Part shown: piece by piece, positions 35,563 to 43,800 of the stretch
How the letters are laid out: every line of letters begins with the position of its first letter
How positions within the stretch are numbered: the first letter of the stretch is position 1
Assembly (NCBI RefSeq): GCF_017794965.1
Contig: NZ_CP051240.1
Span: forward strand, 434,001 to 498,000
Direction: 5' to 3'
From: Alcanivorax sp.
GTDB taxonomy: Bacteria; Pseudomonadota; Gammaproteobacteria; Pseudomonadales; Alcanivoracaceae
Length of the DNA stretch: 64,000 nt
Notes under the pieces: model-generated
Databases searched by the model: none
What the model saw: the letters and a program-made list of their open reading frames with translations, nothing else
What the model was told of the DNA's origin: nothing
Position numbers and translations under genes: made by a program

Positions 35563-36918
35563 CTAATCAGATGTGGGTTTTTCCTGGGATGCATAATTGC
35601 TAAATAAAGCTGTAAAGCTTTTCTTGCCATCCTTCTTTAGATTGCCATTCTCTTTTTCAGTCGATTCGCAGCTAAGGCTGTATTGAGTTTCTGGGGTTGT
35701 TCCCGCCCGTTCAAATTGTTTCCCATCTCGAAGGGCGTCTAGGTAGTTGGCCCACTCCTGCATCATTTTGGTGCGCTGACTCAGGAAGCTGGTTCTATTA
35801 TAGGCGGTACCATTGGGGTCTTTGACGGCATGAGCCAGTTGGTGCTCGATCCACTCAATCCTATAGCCCAGTACTTCGTCCAAGATTGTCCGGGCTGTTG
35901 CTCGGAAGCCATGGGGGGTTACGTCATCGTTGCCGTAGCCCATATCCCGAAGGGCCACTCGGACGCCATTCTCGGATAGACAGCGGCTTGCCCCTCGTTG
36001 CGACGGAAAAACGTATTTGCCGCGTCCGGTAAACAGGTGGATATCCTGTAGTAACGCCATGGCTTGCTGCGGTAGTGGTACTATGTGGGGATGGCGCATT
36101 TTCATCTTGTCGGCAGGGATCTCCCAGCGCTGCTCTTCCCAGTTGATCTCGGACCATTCCATTTGCCGGATTTCGCCTGGGCGCTGGAATAAGATGGGGG
36201 TCAGAAGCAGGGCGGTTTTCACCACTGGGCCTGCTGTGGACGCTTGCATGTCCCGTAGCAGCTTTCCCAACCGGGAAGGGTCGGTGATGGCGGCGCGGTG
36301 TTTTACCTTGGGTGACTTGAGCGCTCCTCGCAAGCTTGCCGTGGGATCGATTTCGGCTTTTCCCTCAATGATTGCATGGCGGAAGACCTGGCCGCACTTT
36401 GTCTTCAGGCGTTGAGCTGTTTCCAGCTTGCCGGTTGACTCGACTCGGCGGAGGACATCCAGCAGTTCTCGGGGGGATATGTCGGCAATAGGCCTGTGTC
36501 CTATATAAGGAAAGGCGAAGGTTTCCATGAGCCAGCGATTTTTCTTGTCTGTTTCGGGGGCTACCTGCTGGCGCACCAGCCATTCCTGGGCAACAGCCTC
36601 GAAACTGTTGGCCTGGGCTTCGGTGCGAGCCAGTTTCTCCTGGCGGCGAGCTTCGCTAGGGTCAATGTTGTCGGCAAGTTTGAGCCGCGCGTCTTTGTGA
36701 GCTTTTCGGGCGGCCTTGAGGGAGATTTCGGGATACACCCCAAGTGCCAAGGATTTCTGCTTACCTAGGAAGCGGTACTGATAGCGCCAGTACATTCCTC
36801 CATCAGGAGAGATCTGTAAGTAGAGCCCGCCACCGTCAGCAAGCTTGTAGGTTTTGTCTTTCGGTTTGGCCTTTTTGATCTCAAGGGCCGACAGCTTTTC
36901 CATCGCATTCTTGCTCAT
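35563..36918 (-). CDS. tyrosine recombinase / P4-type integrase
   Basis: A 451-aa site-specific recombinase of the P4 integrase group: N-terminal DUF4102-like arm-binding domain (about 1-95), core-binding domain (about 105-200) and catalytic domain (about 205-400). Catalytic residues seen are Arg246 (QRPGEIR), His336 and Arg339 (HGFR), His363 (QLAH) and the nucleophile Tyr373 (TAYNRT). It therefore looks intact. A Ser/Lys/Asn-rich tail of about 60 residues follows. The gene is transcribed away from the 3' end of tRNA-Leu 182 bp upstream, the usual arrangement for an element integrated at a tRNA. The cargo would be the catabolic genes on the left. Confidence 0.93.
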   Translation of the reverse strand: MSKNAMEKLSALEIKKAKPKDKTYKLADGGGLYLQISPDGGMYWRYQYRFLGKQKSLALGVYPEISLKAARKAHKDARLKLADNIDPSEARRQEKLARTEAQANSFEAVAQEWLVRQQVAPETDKKNRWLMETFAFPYIGHRPIADISPRELLDVLRRVESTGKLETAQRLKTKCGQVFRHAIIEGKAEIDPTASLRGALKSPKVKHRAAITDPSRLGKLLRDMQASTAGPVVKTALLLTPILFQRPGEIRQMEWSEINWEEQRWEIPADKMKMRHPHIVPLPQQAMALLQDIHLFTGRGKYVFPSQRGASRCLSENGVRVALRDMGYGNDDVTPHGFRATARTILDEVLGYRIEWIEHQLAHAVKDPNGTAYNRTSFLSQRTKMMQEWANYLDALRDGKQFERAGTTPETQYSLSCESTEKENGNLKKDGKKSFTALFSNYASQEKPTSD

Positions 36919-36939
36919 TTCCTGTTCCTTGGGCGTTGT

Positions 36940-37003
36940 TGGTATCTGAAAGAGGCCAGCAGGGCAGTGCCAACATAAGTACCAACAGAAATGCTGGTAT
37001 CTG
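36940..37003. promoter_or_regulatory. possible integrase arm-type sites
   Basis: TGGTATCTG occurs as a direct repeat at 36940 and 36995, in the short gap between integrase and tRNA-Leu. The gap also has two CCAAC words. Repeats in this position can be integrase arm sites; only two copies make this tentative. Confidence 0.3.
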
Positions 37004-37042
37004 GTTGGATTCCATCGGATGGGATTAGAGCGAGTATAAACG

Positions 37043-37076
37043 AAAAAAGCCCTGAACCAGACGGTTGCAGGGCTTT
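37043..37076 (-). terminator. terminator downstream of tRNA-Leu
   Basis: AAAGCCCTG and CAGGGCTTT form a stem; on the minus strand it runs into a T tract. It lies 25 bp past the tRNA 3' end. Confidence 0.8.
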
Positions 37077-37100
37077 GTCGGACTCCGTAAGAGTCATGTT

Positions 37101-37187
37101 TGGTGCCGAGGAGAGGACTTGAACCTCCACGGGGTTGCCCCCACTAGCACCTGAAGCTAGCGTGTCTACCAATTTCACCACCTCGGC
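37101..37187 (-). tRNA. tRNA-Leu (anticodon CAG), CCA encoded
   Basis: Read on the minus strand, the 87-nt gene starts GCCGAGG and ends CCTCGGCACCA, giving a 7-bp acceptor stem. The anticodon arm is CTAGC-TTCAGGT-GCTAG with anticodon CAG. GTTCAAGTC is the T loop, and a long variable arm (TGGGGGCAACCCCGT) is as expected for leucine tRNA. It is intact and probably the integration site of the adjacent element. Confidence 0.97.
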
Positions 37188-37284
37188 AATTTCGTGCTGA
37201 ACTTTTTATCCGTGAGGTAAAGTTTTTACCGTTTCACGTAAGGTTCATCGCGAAAGCGCGTGCATTCTAGTATATGATGACCGG

Positions 37285-39768
37285 ATGTCAAACCCCTTTT
37301 CGAAAAAATCTTCAATGCCCTCAAAAAAACGTTATCGCGACCCTCATGCCGACCGAGAGGCGGAAAAGTACGAAAATCCGGTACCCAGCCGTGAGCTGAT
37401 TCTGGACGTACTCAACGATCAGGGTAAGCCCCTGTCCTTCGACGAGCTGGCCGCGCTACTGGAGGTGGGCGAGGACGGCGAAGTCGGTCTCGACCGCCGT
37501 GTGCGTGCCATGCTGCGTGATGCGCAGCTGGTTCAGAACCGTAATGGCAAGGTGGGTGTCGTCTCCCGCATGGATCTGATCCCCGGGAAAATCCAGGGTC
37601 ACAAGGATGGCTTCGGCTTTCTGATTCCGGATGACAAGACCCAGAGCGACTTGTTTCTTGGCCCTCGCCAGATGGAAAAGGTCATGGATGGTGACCGGGT
37701 ACTGGTTTCCGATGCCGGCGTGAACCGCTTTGGCAAGAAAGAGGCCCGGATCGTCGAGATCACCGAGCGTGCCACCACGGAAGTGGTGGGCCGCTACTAC
37801 CGTGAAGCCGGCATCAGTTTTGTGGAGCCGGAAAACCGCCGCATTACCAAAGAGGTACTGGTCGAGGACAAGAATGGCATCAAGCCAAATCCCGGCGATC
37901 ATGTGCGAGCCACCATTACCCAGTACCCCAGCCGCGACCACCATGTATTGGTGCGCCTGGAAGAAGTGATTGCGACCCCTGATCAGGCCGGTATGGAAAT
38001 CGAAGTGGCCCTGCGCCGTTTCGAAATTCCCCACGTCTGGCCTGACGGCGTGGAAGAGCAGGCCAACAAGTTTGGTGATAGTGTGCCCCACAAGGCCAAG
38101 GCCAACCGGGTGGACCTGCGTGATCTGCCGCTGCTGACCATTGATGGCGAAGACGCCCGCGACTTTGATGATGCGGTATATGTGGAACGCCGTCCCCGCG
38201 GTGGCTGGCGCCTGATCGTGGCCATTGCCGATGTGAGCCACTATGTGTACCCCGGTTCGGCGCTGGACCGTGAGGCGGCCAAGCGTGGCAACTCGGTGTA
38301 TTTCCCCAACCGGGTTATTCCCATGTTGCCCGAAGCCCTTTCCAACGGGCTGTGTTCCCTCAACCCCCATGTGGACAGGCTCTGTCTGTACTGCGACATG
38401 ACCATTTCAGCCAATGGTCGTCTGTCCGGCTTTGTGTTCCGCGAAGGGGTCATGCGTTCCCGTCATCGCCTCACCTATACCAAGGTGGGCGCCATGATCG
38501 AGGAGCCGGAATCCGAGCTGGCCCGCCAGACCGTGGCCAGCCTGGATGACGAATCCCTGGACATGCTGTGGGCCTACCATGAGATGTTCCTGGCCCTGCG
38601 CAAGCGCCGGGTGGAGCGGGGCGCTATCGACTTCGACAGCGAAGAAACCCGCATCATCTATGACGAGAACCACAAGATTGAAGGCATGGTGCCGGTGGTT
38701 CGCAATGTGGCGCATATCATGATTGAGGAGGCCATGCTGGCTGCCAACATCTGTGCTGCCAAATTGCTGGAAAAAGCGAAAATTCCGGCGCTGTACCGCA
38801 ACCACGAGCCGCCCAAGGAAGAGCGCCTGAGCAAGCTTCAGCAGTTCCTTGGGGGGCTGGGGCTGAGTATTGCCTGGTCCGAGGGGGCGCCGAAGCCGGC
38901 GGTGTTCCAGCAGCTGCGTGAGCAGATCCTGGACCGCCCGGATCGCAACGTGATCCAGACCATGATGCTGCGCTCCATGACACAGGCCAAGTACGAGGCG
39001 GAGAACAAGGGGCACTTCGGGCTGGCTTACAAGGCCTACACCCACTTCACCTCGCCGATCCGTCGTTACCCGGATCTGCTGGTGCATCGCGCCATCCGCT
39101 ACCTGATCCGTAGTGAGGCCCTGCCTGCCCACGTGGATAATCCAGGCCAGCTCCCGGCGATTCCGCAGGAAAAGATCGTTCCTTATAACCAGGCGGATAT
39201 GGTGGTGATCGGCGAGCAGTGCTCCATGACCGAGCGCCGGGCTGATGATGCCACGCGTGACGTGGTTTCCTGGCTCAAATGCCAGTTCATGGAATCACGG
39301 ATTGGCGAAGTCTTCGAAGGGGTGATCAGCGGCGTGGCCAATTTCGGCCTGTTTGTCCAGCTCAACGACCTGCACATTGATGGTCTGGTGCATGTGGCCA
39401 ATCTGGATAGCGACTACTATCACTTTGATGAGGTGAACCTGAGCCTCAAGGGTGAGAGCAGTGGCTGTACCTTCAGTCTCGGTGATTCCGTGACTGTGCG
39501 GGTGGCGGCAGTACACACCGAAGATCGGAAGATTGATCTGCAGCTGGAGTCTTCGACCCCGTCTCGCAAGGGGCGTCCCAAGTCGGGCAGCAAGCAGGGC
39601 GGCAAGGGGCGTGCTGGCCAGAAGAAGGGTGATGGGCAGTCTGCTGCGGCCAAAAAAGGTCCGTCCGAGCGGGAAAAGCTGGCCAAGGGCGATATCCCCA
39701 AGCCCAAGGCCAAGCGCAAGGGCCCGCCCCGCGGTAAAAAGGCGGCCCGGCGCACGAAGAAGAGCTAG
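37285..39768 (+). CDS. rnr: ribonuclease R
   Basis: Processive 3'-5' exoribonuclease of 827 aa, the usual length. An N-terminal winged-helix/cold-shock region (SRELILDVLNDQGKPLSFDE near 34) is followed by the RNB catalytic domain with the metal-binding DGEDARDFDDAVY near residue 285, an S1 domain near 670-750 (GEVFEGVISGVANFGLFV) and a Lys/Arg-rich tail. It degrades structured RNA and takes part in rRNA quality control. I kept ATG 37285; an ATG ten codons later would remove only a Ser/Lys stretch. The gene precedes rlmB, as in many gammaproteobacteria. It marks the start of the core-like half of the window. Confidence 0.97.
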   Translation: MSNPFSKKSSMPSKKRYRDPHADREAEKYENPVPSRELILDVLNDQGKPLSFDELAALLEVGEDGEVGLDRRVRAMLRDAQLVQNRNGKVGVVSRMDLIPGKIQGHKDGFGFLIPDDKTQSDLFLGPRQMEKVMDGDRVLVSDAGVNRFGKKEARIVEITERATTEVVGRYYREAGISFVEPENRRITKEVLVEDKNGIKPNPGDHVRATITQYPSRDHHVLVRLEEVIATPDQAGMEIEVALRRFEIPHVWPDGVEEQANKFGDSVPHKAKANRVDLRDLPLLTIDGEDARDFDDAVYVERRPRGGWRLIVAIADVSHYVYPGSALDREAAKRGNSVYFPNRVIPMLPEALSNGLCSLNPHVDRLCLYCDMTISANGRLSGFVFREGVMRSRHRLTYTKVGAMIEEPESELARQTVASLDDESLDMLWAYHEMFLALRKRRVERGAIDFDSEETRIIYDENHKIEGMVPVVRNVAHIMIEEAMLAANICAAKLLEKAKIPALYRNHEPPKEERLSKLQQFLGGLGLSIAWSEGAPKPAVFQQLREQILDRPDRNVIQTMMLRSMTQAKYEAENKGHFGLAYKAYTHFTSPIRRYPDLLVHRAIRYLIRSEALPAHVDNPGQLPAIPQEKIVPYNQADMVVIGEQCSMTERRADDATRDVVSWLKCQFMESRIGEVFEGVISGVANFGLFVQLNDLHIDGLVHVANLDSDYYHFDEVNLSLKGESSGCTFSLGDSVTVRVAAVHTEDRKIDLQLESSTPSRKGRPKSGSKQGGKGRAGQKKGDGQSAAAKKGPSEREKLAKGDIPKPKAKRKGPPRGKKAARRTKKS

Positions 39769-39786
39769 GCTTTTCTTCATGCTGTA

Positions 39787-39843
39787 GGAGCTTGCCTGCA
39801 AGCGATTCGCACCGTTAGTGCGAATCGCTTTCAGGCAAGCTCC
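39787..39843. repeat. REP-like palindrome between rnr and rlmB
   Basis: GGAGCTTGCCTG...GATTCGCA pairs with TGCGAATC...CAGGCAAGCTCC around a 7-base loop, giving a stem of about 25 bp. The sequence around TGTAGGAGCTTGC resembles Pseudomonas-type REP elements. It has no T tract and so is less likely a terminator. Confidence 0.7.
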
Positions 39844-39901
39844 CACCTCTTTCTTTTCTCCACCGCGTGTTGCGTGGTGCATGTAGCGTGCAGGCGTCTC
39901 A

Positions 39902-40663
39902 ATGAGTAAAGCCCAGAAACCCCTGATGTATTCCGGCTTCCATGCGGTGGAGGCGCTGTTGCGGCATCGTCCCGAGGCCGTGCTGGAATTGTTTGTGCAG
40001 GACACCCGTGCCGAGCGCGAAGAGCCGCGTCTTGAGGCAATGATCCGGGCAGCAAAGGATTTCGGTATTGCCGTGCAGCGCGCTCGCCGAGAGGTGCTGG
40101 AGAAGCATGCCGGCCCCCAGCATCAGGGCATCGTGGCCCGGGCCCGTCCCCGCCGTGCAGCCGACGAAAATGCGCTGCTGAAATGGCTGGATGGCAAGCC
40201 CGACAACCCGTTTCTGCTGATTCTGGAGAATGTCACTGACCCCCATAATCTGGGCGCCTGCCTGCGCAGCGCCGATGCGGCTGGTGTGCAGGCGGTGATC
40301 GTGCCCCGCCGCGGGGCCGCCGGCCTGACCCCGGTGGCTTGCCGGACCGCCGTGGGCGCGGCGGAAAGCCTGGCCTATTACGAGGTGGGCAATCTGGCGA
40401 CCCTGCTCGACCAGATCAAGGAGCGGGGCGTGCAGGTAGTGGGCACCGCCCTGGAAGAGCGCAGCACATCCCTGTTCGGTTTTCAGGCGCCGCAAGCGCT
40501 GGCCGTGGTGATGGGCGCCGAAGGCGCCGGCCTCAAGCGGCTCACCAAAGACAAGTGCGACCAGCTGCTGGAGATCCCCATGGCCGGCGAGGTGCAGAGC
40601 CTCAATGTGTCTGTGGCGACCGGGGTGGTGTTGTTTGCTGTTCGGGCGCAGAAGAGCAGTTAA
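39902..40663 (+). CDS. rlmB: 23S rRNA (guanosine-2'-O)-methyltransferase RlmB
   Basis: SpoU/TrmH-family methyltransferase of 253 aa that methylates the ribose of a conserved guanosine (G2251 in E. coli) of 23S rRNA. The N-terminal L30e-like domain begins with YSGFHAVEALL. SPOUT motifs are NVTDPHNLGACLRSADAAG, VMGAEGAGLKRL and IPMAGEVQSLNVSVATGV, which form the knotted SAM site. The stop codon lies inside the left arm of a 7-bp repeat array (40658-40685), so the final codons Ser-Ser are shared with the repeat boundary. Confidence 0.96.
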   Translation: MSKAQKPLMYSGFHAVEALLRHRPEAVLELFVQDTRAEREEPRLEAMIRAAKDFGIAVQRARREVLEKHAGPQHQGIVARARPRRAADENALLKWLDGKPDNPFLLILENVTDPHNLGACLRSADAAGVQAVIVPRRGAAGLTPVACRTAVGAAESLAYYEVGNLATLLDQIKERGVQVVGTALEERSTSLFGFQAPQALAVVMGAEGAGLKRLTKDKCDQLLEIPMAGEVQSLNVSVATGVVLFAVRAQKSS

Positions 40664-40818
40664 CAGTTAACAGTGAATAGTGAACAGTTGCGCGAGCAAC
40701 GCTTGCTGTTTTCCAAAGCAAAGAGGCCGCGCCCAACTCCCGGGCGCGGCCTCTTTGCTTTCAGGCATCGAAAACCAGGATCGCGACGCTGTTAACTATT
40801 CACTGTTAACTGTTCACT
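40658..40818. repeat. inverted pair of 7-bp repeat arrays, AGTTAAC type
   Basis: Left arm 40658-40685 has four in-register heptamers AGTTAAC, AGTTAAC, AGTGAAT, AGTGAAC. Right arm 40791-40818 has four on the opposite strand (GTTAACT, ATTCACT, GTTAACT, GTTCACT). The arms flank about 105 bp that include a 20-bp terminator hairpin. Both convergent genes have their stop codons inside the arms. Confidence 0.85.
40715..40761. terminator. bidirectional terminator hairpin between convergent genes
   Basis: A perfect 20-bp stem (AAAGCAAAGAGGCCGCGCCC and its complement, 40715-40734 and 40742-40761) has a 7-base loop. It serves rlmB on the plus strand and the gene ending at 40814 on the minus strand. Confidence 0.8.
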
Positions 40819-41329
40819 GCTCCCGAACCTGGCTCACGAAGCGCTGCGCTTCCGGTTTGGGCTGCTGGTTGTCGTCTTTGAACGGTGGCCGGATCGGTTC
40901 CAGTCGTTCCTTTGAGAGTTGCTGCTTGCCCAGAGGGGGCAGGGGGAAGCTCAGGTGGGTGGTGCGGTCGTAACGACGTGCTTCCTTGTAGTTGGGCTGT
41001 TGGTAGCCTTTGGCATTCTGCAGGGCGGTATCCAGGTCTTCCGGGCCGGTGACGTTGTGCCAGTTTGAGGGGGGCTCGGGTTCGGGGGGCAGGATGCGCT
41101 CGCCTTCCAGCAGTTTTTCTGTCAGCGCCTTGCGGCGGGCCTTCCAGGCCAGCAAATCGGTGACGAACTGGTCCTGCTGATCATAGTTGCGAATCTCCGG
41201 GCGCGGGCCCAGTGCCTGCTCCAGCATGTGCTGCTGCTCGTCGGACAGGTCCGGGCGGGCCAGGCTGGCCGCCGGTATCAGCAGTGCGCAAAGCAAGGTC
41301 AGGTGTACGATGACGTTGCCCCGGATCAT
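40814..41329 (-). CDS. exported protein of unknown function, paralogue of its neighbour
   Basis: I do not recognise this 171-aa protein. ATG 41329 gives a clean signal peptide (hydrophobic run VIVHLTLLCALLIPAASLA) and lies 4 bp after the previous stop, with GGGGAG upstream. The mature part is rich in Pro, Gln and charged residues and looks largely extended. The region LDTALQNAKGYQQPNY followed by RYDRTTHLSFPLPPL matches LDSALARSARIQPIDY and YDRSTSRSFELRPL in the gene upstream, so the two are tandem paralogues. It ends inside the right arm of the 7-bp repeat locus. A periplasmic location is likely. Confidence 0.7.
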   Translation of the reverse strand: MIRGNVIVHLTLLCALLIPAASLARPDLSDEQQHMLEQALGPRPEIRNYDQQDQFVTDLLAWKARRKALTEKLLEGERILPPEPEPPSNWHNVTGPEDLDTALQNAKGYQQPNYKEARRYDRTTHLSFPLPPLGKQQLSKERLEPIRPPFKDDNQQPKPEAQRFVSQVREQ

Positions 41330-41333
41330 GATG

Positions 41334-42035
41334 CTACATCTCCCCGTATGCGATCCCCTCGATGCGAACCATGTCGCCCTCCGGGTCATAGTAGAAGGTC
41401 AGATTGCCGGCAAAATAGATGCTGGTGATCAGTGGCACATTTTCTGCCTTGAATGCGGCGACGGCGGCCTCGGATTCACGGGCCCCCAGGGTGCCGTAGA
41501 CCATGTCGGATTCCTGATGCTGGGCGTCGCCGCCGTCATTGAGTCCGTCCAGCTGCATGCCGACGATGGTCATGGGCAGCACCAGGGGCTCGTCACTCTT
41601 CGCATTGCCCAGCAGGGTGCGGATATGCTCGCCAGAAAGCCGTGGAGCGGCCAGTGGGCGGAGTTCAAAGCTGCGCGAGGTCGAGCGGTCGTACCAGGTG
41701 GGGTTGGCCTGGTAATCAATGGGTTGAATACGCGCGGATCTGGCCAGGGCGCTGTCCAGCGTTTCGGGTTCCAGGATCACGGTGGGATCGTTGCTGGCAA
41801 CTGCGGGCGGTTGATAATCCGTCGGACAGGCGGCCTGGTGGGCACTCTGCTGCTGGCTGGCCTGCTTGTATTTCATGATCTGGAGAAGGAAATCGGAGTA
41901 ATCCGGGTAGTCTTCCAGGTTGGGCTTGTCCGGTACGGAGACCGGACTGCCGCACGGTGGCAGACCTTCCGCTGCATGAAGCGGGGTCAGCAAGCAAAAA
42001 CTGCACAGGCCGGTGGCCAGGGCTCTGAGGTGCAT
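41334..42035 (-). CDS. exported protein of unknown function, first of a tandem pair
   Basis: A 233-aa protein with a signal peptide ending near residue 21 (LLTPLHAAEG). I do not recognise a family. The middle (about residues 90-135) shares a motif with the downstream gene: an LDxAL start, a QPxDY/QPNY element and YDRST/RYDRTT followed by SF and PL. The C-terminal part (VLPMTIVGMQLDGLND, then FYYDPEGDMVRIEG) is predicted beta-rich and absent from the shorter paralogue. Gene spacing of 4 bp shows an operon of two. The 294 bp upstream separate it from the divergent rpsF operon. A periplasmic or outer-membrane-associated role is a guess. Confidence 0.7.
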   Translation of the reverse strand: MHLRALATGLCSFCLLTPLHAAEGLPPCGSPVSVPDKPNLEDYPDYSDFLLQIMKYKQASQQQSAHQAACPTDYQPPAVASNDPTVILEPETLDSALARSARIQPIDYQANPTWYDRSTSRSFELRPLAAPRLSGEHIRTLLGNAKSDEPLVLPMTIVGMQLDGLNDGGDAQHQESDMVYGTLGARESEAAVAAFKAENVPLITSIYFAGNLTFYYDPEGDMVRIEGIAYGEM

Positions 42036-42170
42036 GGTCGTATCCCAGTTGTTGTTGTTTTCCCCTTTTTTATCAGGGGCTTAGGGTAGACGACGCTTTC
42101 TGTAAGCGTTTGTAGCGTTTTGTTTCGAGTCAGCATACGACGGCATGGCGCAATTGGCAATGGATATGCC

Positions 42171-42200
42171 TTGAGTCGGGCAGGGGGTATGGGATAGAAT
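42171..42200 (+). promoter_or_regulatory. candidate sigma-70 promoter of the rpsF operon
   Basis: TTGAGT (42171-42176) and TAGAAT (42195-42200) are separated by 18 bp, about 130 bp upstream of rpsF. A CCCCGTG-TTTT-CACGGGG hairpin at 42220-42237 would be in the transcript leader. Confidence 0.5.
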
Positions 42201-42294
42201 GGCGCGCTTCCTGCGTCTCCCCCGTGTTTTCACGGGGTGGGGCCGGGTCTCCTTGCTTCACCGGGATGTCGCCAGACGAACGGGAAGCTGATCT

Positions 42295-42326
42295 GACACC
42301 GTGAGGTGTCTCAACCGTAAGGAGCT
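42295..42326 (+). promoter_or_regulatory. possible S6:S18 autoregulatory leader of rpsF
   Basis: GACACC-GTGA-GGTGTC is a perfect 6-bp stem with a GNRA loop, followed by AACCGTAAGGAG, which places a CCG next to the ribosome binding site. S6-S18 is known to bind such leaders in many bacteria. I recognise elements of that motif but cannot confirm the fold. Confidence 0.4.
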
Positions 42327-42329
42327 ACC

Positions 42330-42671
42330 ATGCGTCATTACGAAGTTGTGTTCCTGGTCCACCCGGACCAGAGCGAGCAGGTGCCGGCCATGATCGAGCG
42401 TTACAGCGCGATCGTGACTGATGGCAAGGGCACCATCCACCGTCTTGAAGACTGGGGTCGTCGCCAGCTGGCCTACTCCATCAACAAGATCCACAAAGCC
42501 CACTATGTGATGTTGAACATCGAATGTGACGGCGAAACCCTGGCCGAGCTGGAAAACACTTTCCGCTTTAACGATGCCGTAATCCGTCACCTCGTGATTC
42601 GTCGCGACAACGCTGTTACCGAGCCGTCGCCCCTGGCGAAGAACGAAGAGAAGGAGGGGGCAGCCAGCTAA
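42330..42671 (+). CDS. rpsF: 30S ribosomal protein S6
   Basis: Ribosomal protein bS6 (113 aa), which binds the central domain of 16S rRNA as a complex with S18. The start [18 protein letters not shown] and the core [19 protein letters not shown] are typical. A short acidic tail replaces the longer Glu-rich tail of E. coli. AAGGAG lies 6 bases upstream of ATG 42330. It is the first gene of the classical rpsF-priB-rpsR-rplI operon and may be controlled by S6:S18 binding to its leader. Confidence 0.97.
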   Translation: MRHYEVVFLVHPDQSEQVPAMIERYSAIVTDGKGTIHRLEDWGRRQLAYSINKIHKAHYVMLNIECDGETLAELENTFRFNDAVIRHLVIRRDNAVTEPSPLAKNEEKEGAAS

Positions 42672-42673
42672 TT

Positions 42674-42988
42674 TTGGAAAGCAATCGCTGCGAACTCACC
42701 GGTGTAATCGCCACCTTGGAAAAGGTCGCACTGACGCCGGCAGGGGTACCCCGCCAACGGCTGTGGCTCGAGCATCGCTCCCGCCAGCTGGAAGACGGCC
42801 ACCCCCGTGAAGTCCAGGCCCGCATCGCCGTGATACTGGCAGGCGGGATGACCCGACAGGCCCAGGGCCTGCAAGAGGGTCAGCGAATCAGGGTAACTGG
42901 CTGCCTTAGCCGCGCCGGTTACAAGGGAGACGCCCGGGACCGTTTGCAACTGATTGCCCAGACGCTGGAACCCCTCAATCAGGATTAA
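42674..42988 (+). CDS. priB: primosomal replication protein N (PriB)
   Basis: Single-stranded-DNA-binding OB-fold protein of 104 aa that bridges PriA and DnaT in replication restart. NRCELTGVI near the N terminus and LEHRSRQ (residues 32-38) match PriB. The position between rpsF and rpsR is diagnostic. The only suitable start is TTG 42674, 2 bp after the rpsF stop. A GGAGG at 42653-42657 is rather far (16 bases), so translation probably depends on rpsF translation; ATT directly upstream is an even rarer alternative. Confidence 0.93.
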   Translation: MESNRCELTGVIATLEKVALTPAGVPRQRLWLEHRSRQLEDGHPREVQARIAVILAGGMTRQAQGLQEGQRIRVTGCLSRAGYKGDARDRLQLIAQTLEPLNQD

Positions 42989-43002
42989 ACAGGAGATATC
43001 CA

Positions 43003-43233
43003 ATGGCCCGTTTTTATCGCCGCCGCAAGTTCTGCCGCTTCACCGCGGAAGGTGTTGAGTACATCGATTACAAAGATCTCGACACCCTGAAAGCCTACAT
43101 CACCGAAACTGGCAAGATCGTGCCCAGCCGTATCACCGGCACCAAGGCACGCTATCAGCGTCAGCTGGCTTCTGCTATCAAGCAGGCCCGCTACCTGGCG
43201 CTGCTGCCGTACACTGACAGCCACGACAGCTAA
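43003..43233 (+). CDS. rpsR: 30S ribosomal protein S18
   Basis: Ribosomal protein bS18 of 76 aa, partner of S6 on 16S rRNA. The signature [16 protein letters not shown] at residues 10-25 and the basic segment [20 protein letters not shown] are highly conserved. ACAGGAGA precedes the ATG by 7 bases. The gene lies 14 bp after priB and 18 bp before rplI. Confidence 0.97.
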   Translation: MARFYRRRKFCRFTAEGVEYIDYKDLDTLKAYITETGKIVPSRITGTKARYQRQLASAIKQARYLALLPYTDSHDS

Positions 43234-43251
43234 GCCGAGGGGACTACTATC

Positions 43252-43704
43252 ATGCAAGTGATCCTGCTGGAAACTATCAAGAACCTGGGCGACCTGGGTG
43301 CTGTGGTTGACGTACGTTCCGGCTACGGCCGTAACTTCCTGATCCCTCAGGGCAAGGCGCTGCCGGCCACCAAGACCAACCTGGCCGAAGTAGAAGCCCG
43401 TCGTGCCGAGCTGGAAAAAGCCGCTGCCGAGCAGCTGGGCGCCGCTCAGGAACGTGCCGAGAAGCTGAACGAAGCCACCGTAACCATCGCCGCCAAGGCC
43501 GGTGACGAAGGCAAGCTGTTCGGTTCTGTGGGTACCCGCGACATCGCTGAAGCCATTTCTTCCTCCACTGGCGTGGAAGTAGAGAAAGCGGAAGTGAAGC
43601 TGCCCCACGGCGCTCTGCGCGTGACCGGTGAGTTCGAAATCGACGTGGTTCTGCACGCCGACGTGACCGTGACCATCAAGCTGGCTGTGGTTCCTGCCGA
43701 GTAA
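43252..43704 (+). CDS. rplI: 50S ribosomal protein L9
   Basis: Ribosomal protein bL9 of 150 aa. The N-terminal rRNA-binding domain ([19 protein letters not shown], then [13 protein letters not shown]) is joined by a long helix (about residues 42-75, Ala/Glu-rich) to the C-terminal domain that starts near [13 protein letters not shown]9 stabilises the L1 stalk region and limits frameshifting. It is the last gene of the operon and is followed by a terminator at 43758. Confidence 0.97.
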   Translation: MQVILLETIKNLGDLGAVVDVRSGYGRNFLIPQGKALPATKTNLAEVEARRAELEKAAAEQLGAAQERAEKLNEATVTIAAKAGDEGKLFGSVGTRDIAEAISSSTGVEVEKAEVKLPHGALRVTGEFEIDVVLHADVTVTIKLAVVPAE

Positions 43705-43757
43705 TCGACAGTAACTGACAACCGGTTTGCCCCTCGCGGGGCACGGTGACAGAATCA

Positions 43758-43788
43758 GGGCATTGTCCGCGAGGGCAGTGCCCTTTTT
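43758..43788 (+). terminator. terminator of the rpsF operon
   Basis: GGGCATTGT pairs with GCAGTGCCC (two G-T wobbles) around an 8-base loop and is followed by five T. It lies 54 bp after rplI. A smaller CCCCTCGCGGGG palindrome precedes it. Confidence 0.8.
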
Positions 43789-43800
43789 CGTTGAAGAGCA

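Noticed and set aside
37456..38370. 304-codon open frame opposite rnr
   Set aside because: It is antisense to the RNase R coding sequence; the coding evidence for rnr is decisive.
39787..39843. Palindrome after rnr read as the rnr terminator
   Set aside because: The stem is long and perfect in the outer part but has no T tract on either strand; a REP-like element fits better.
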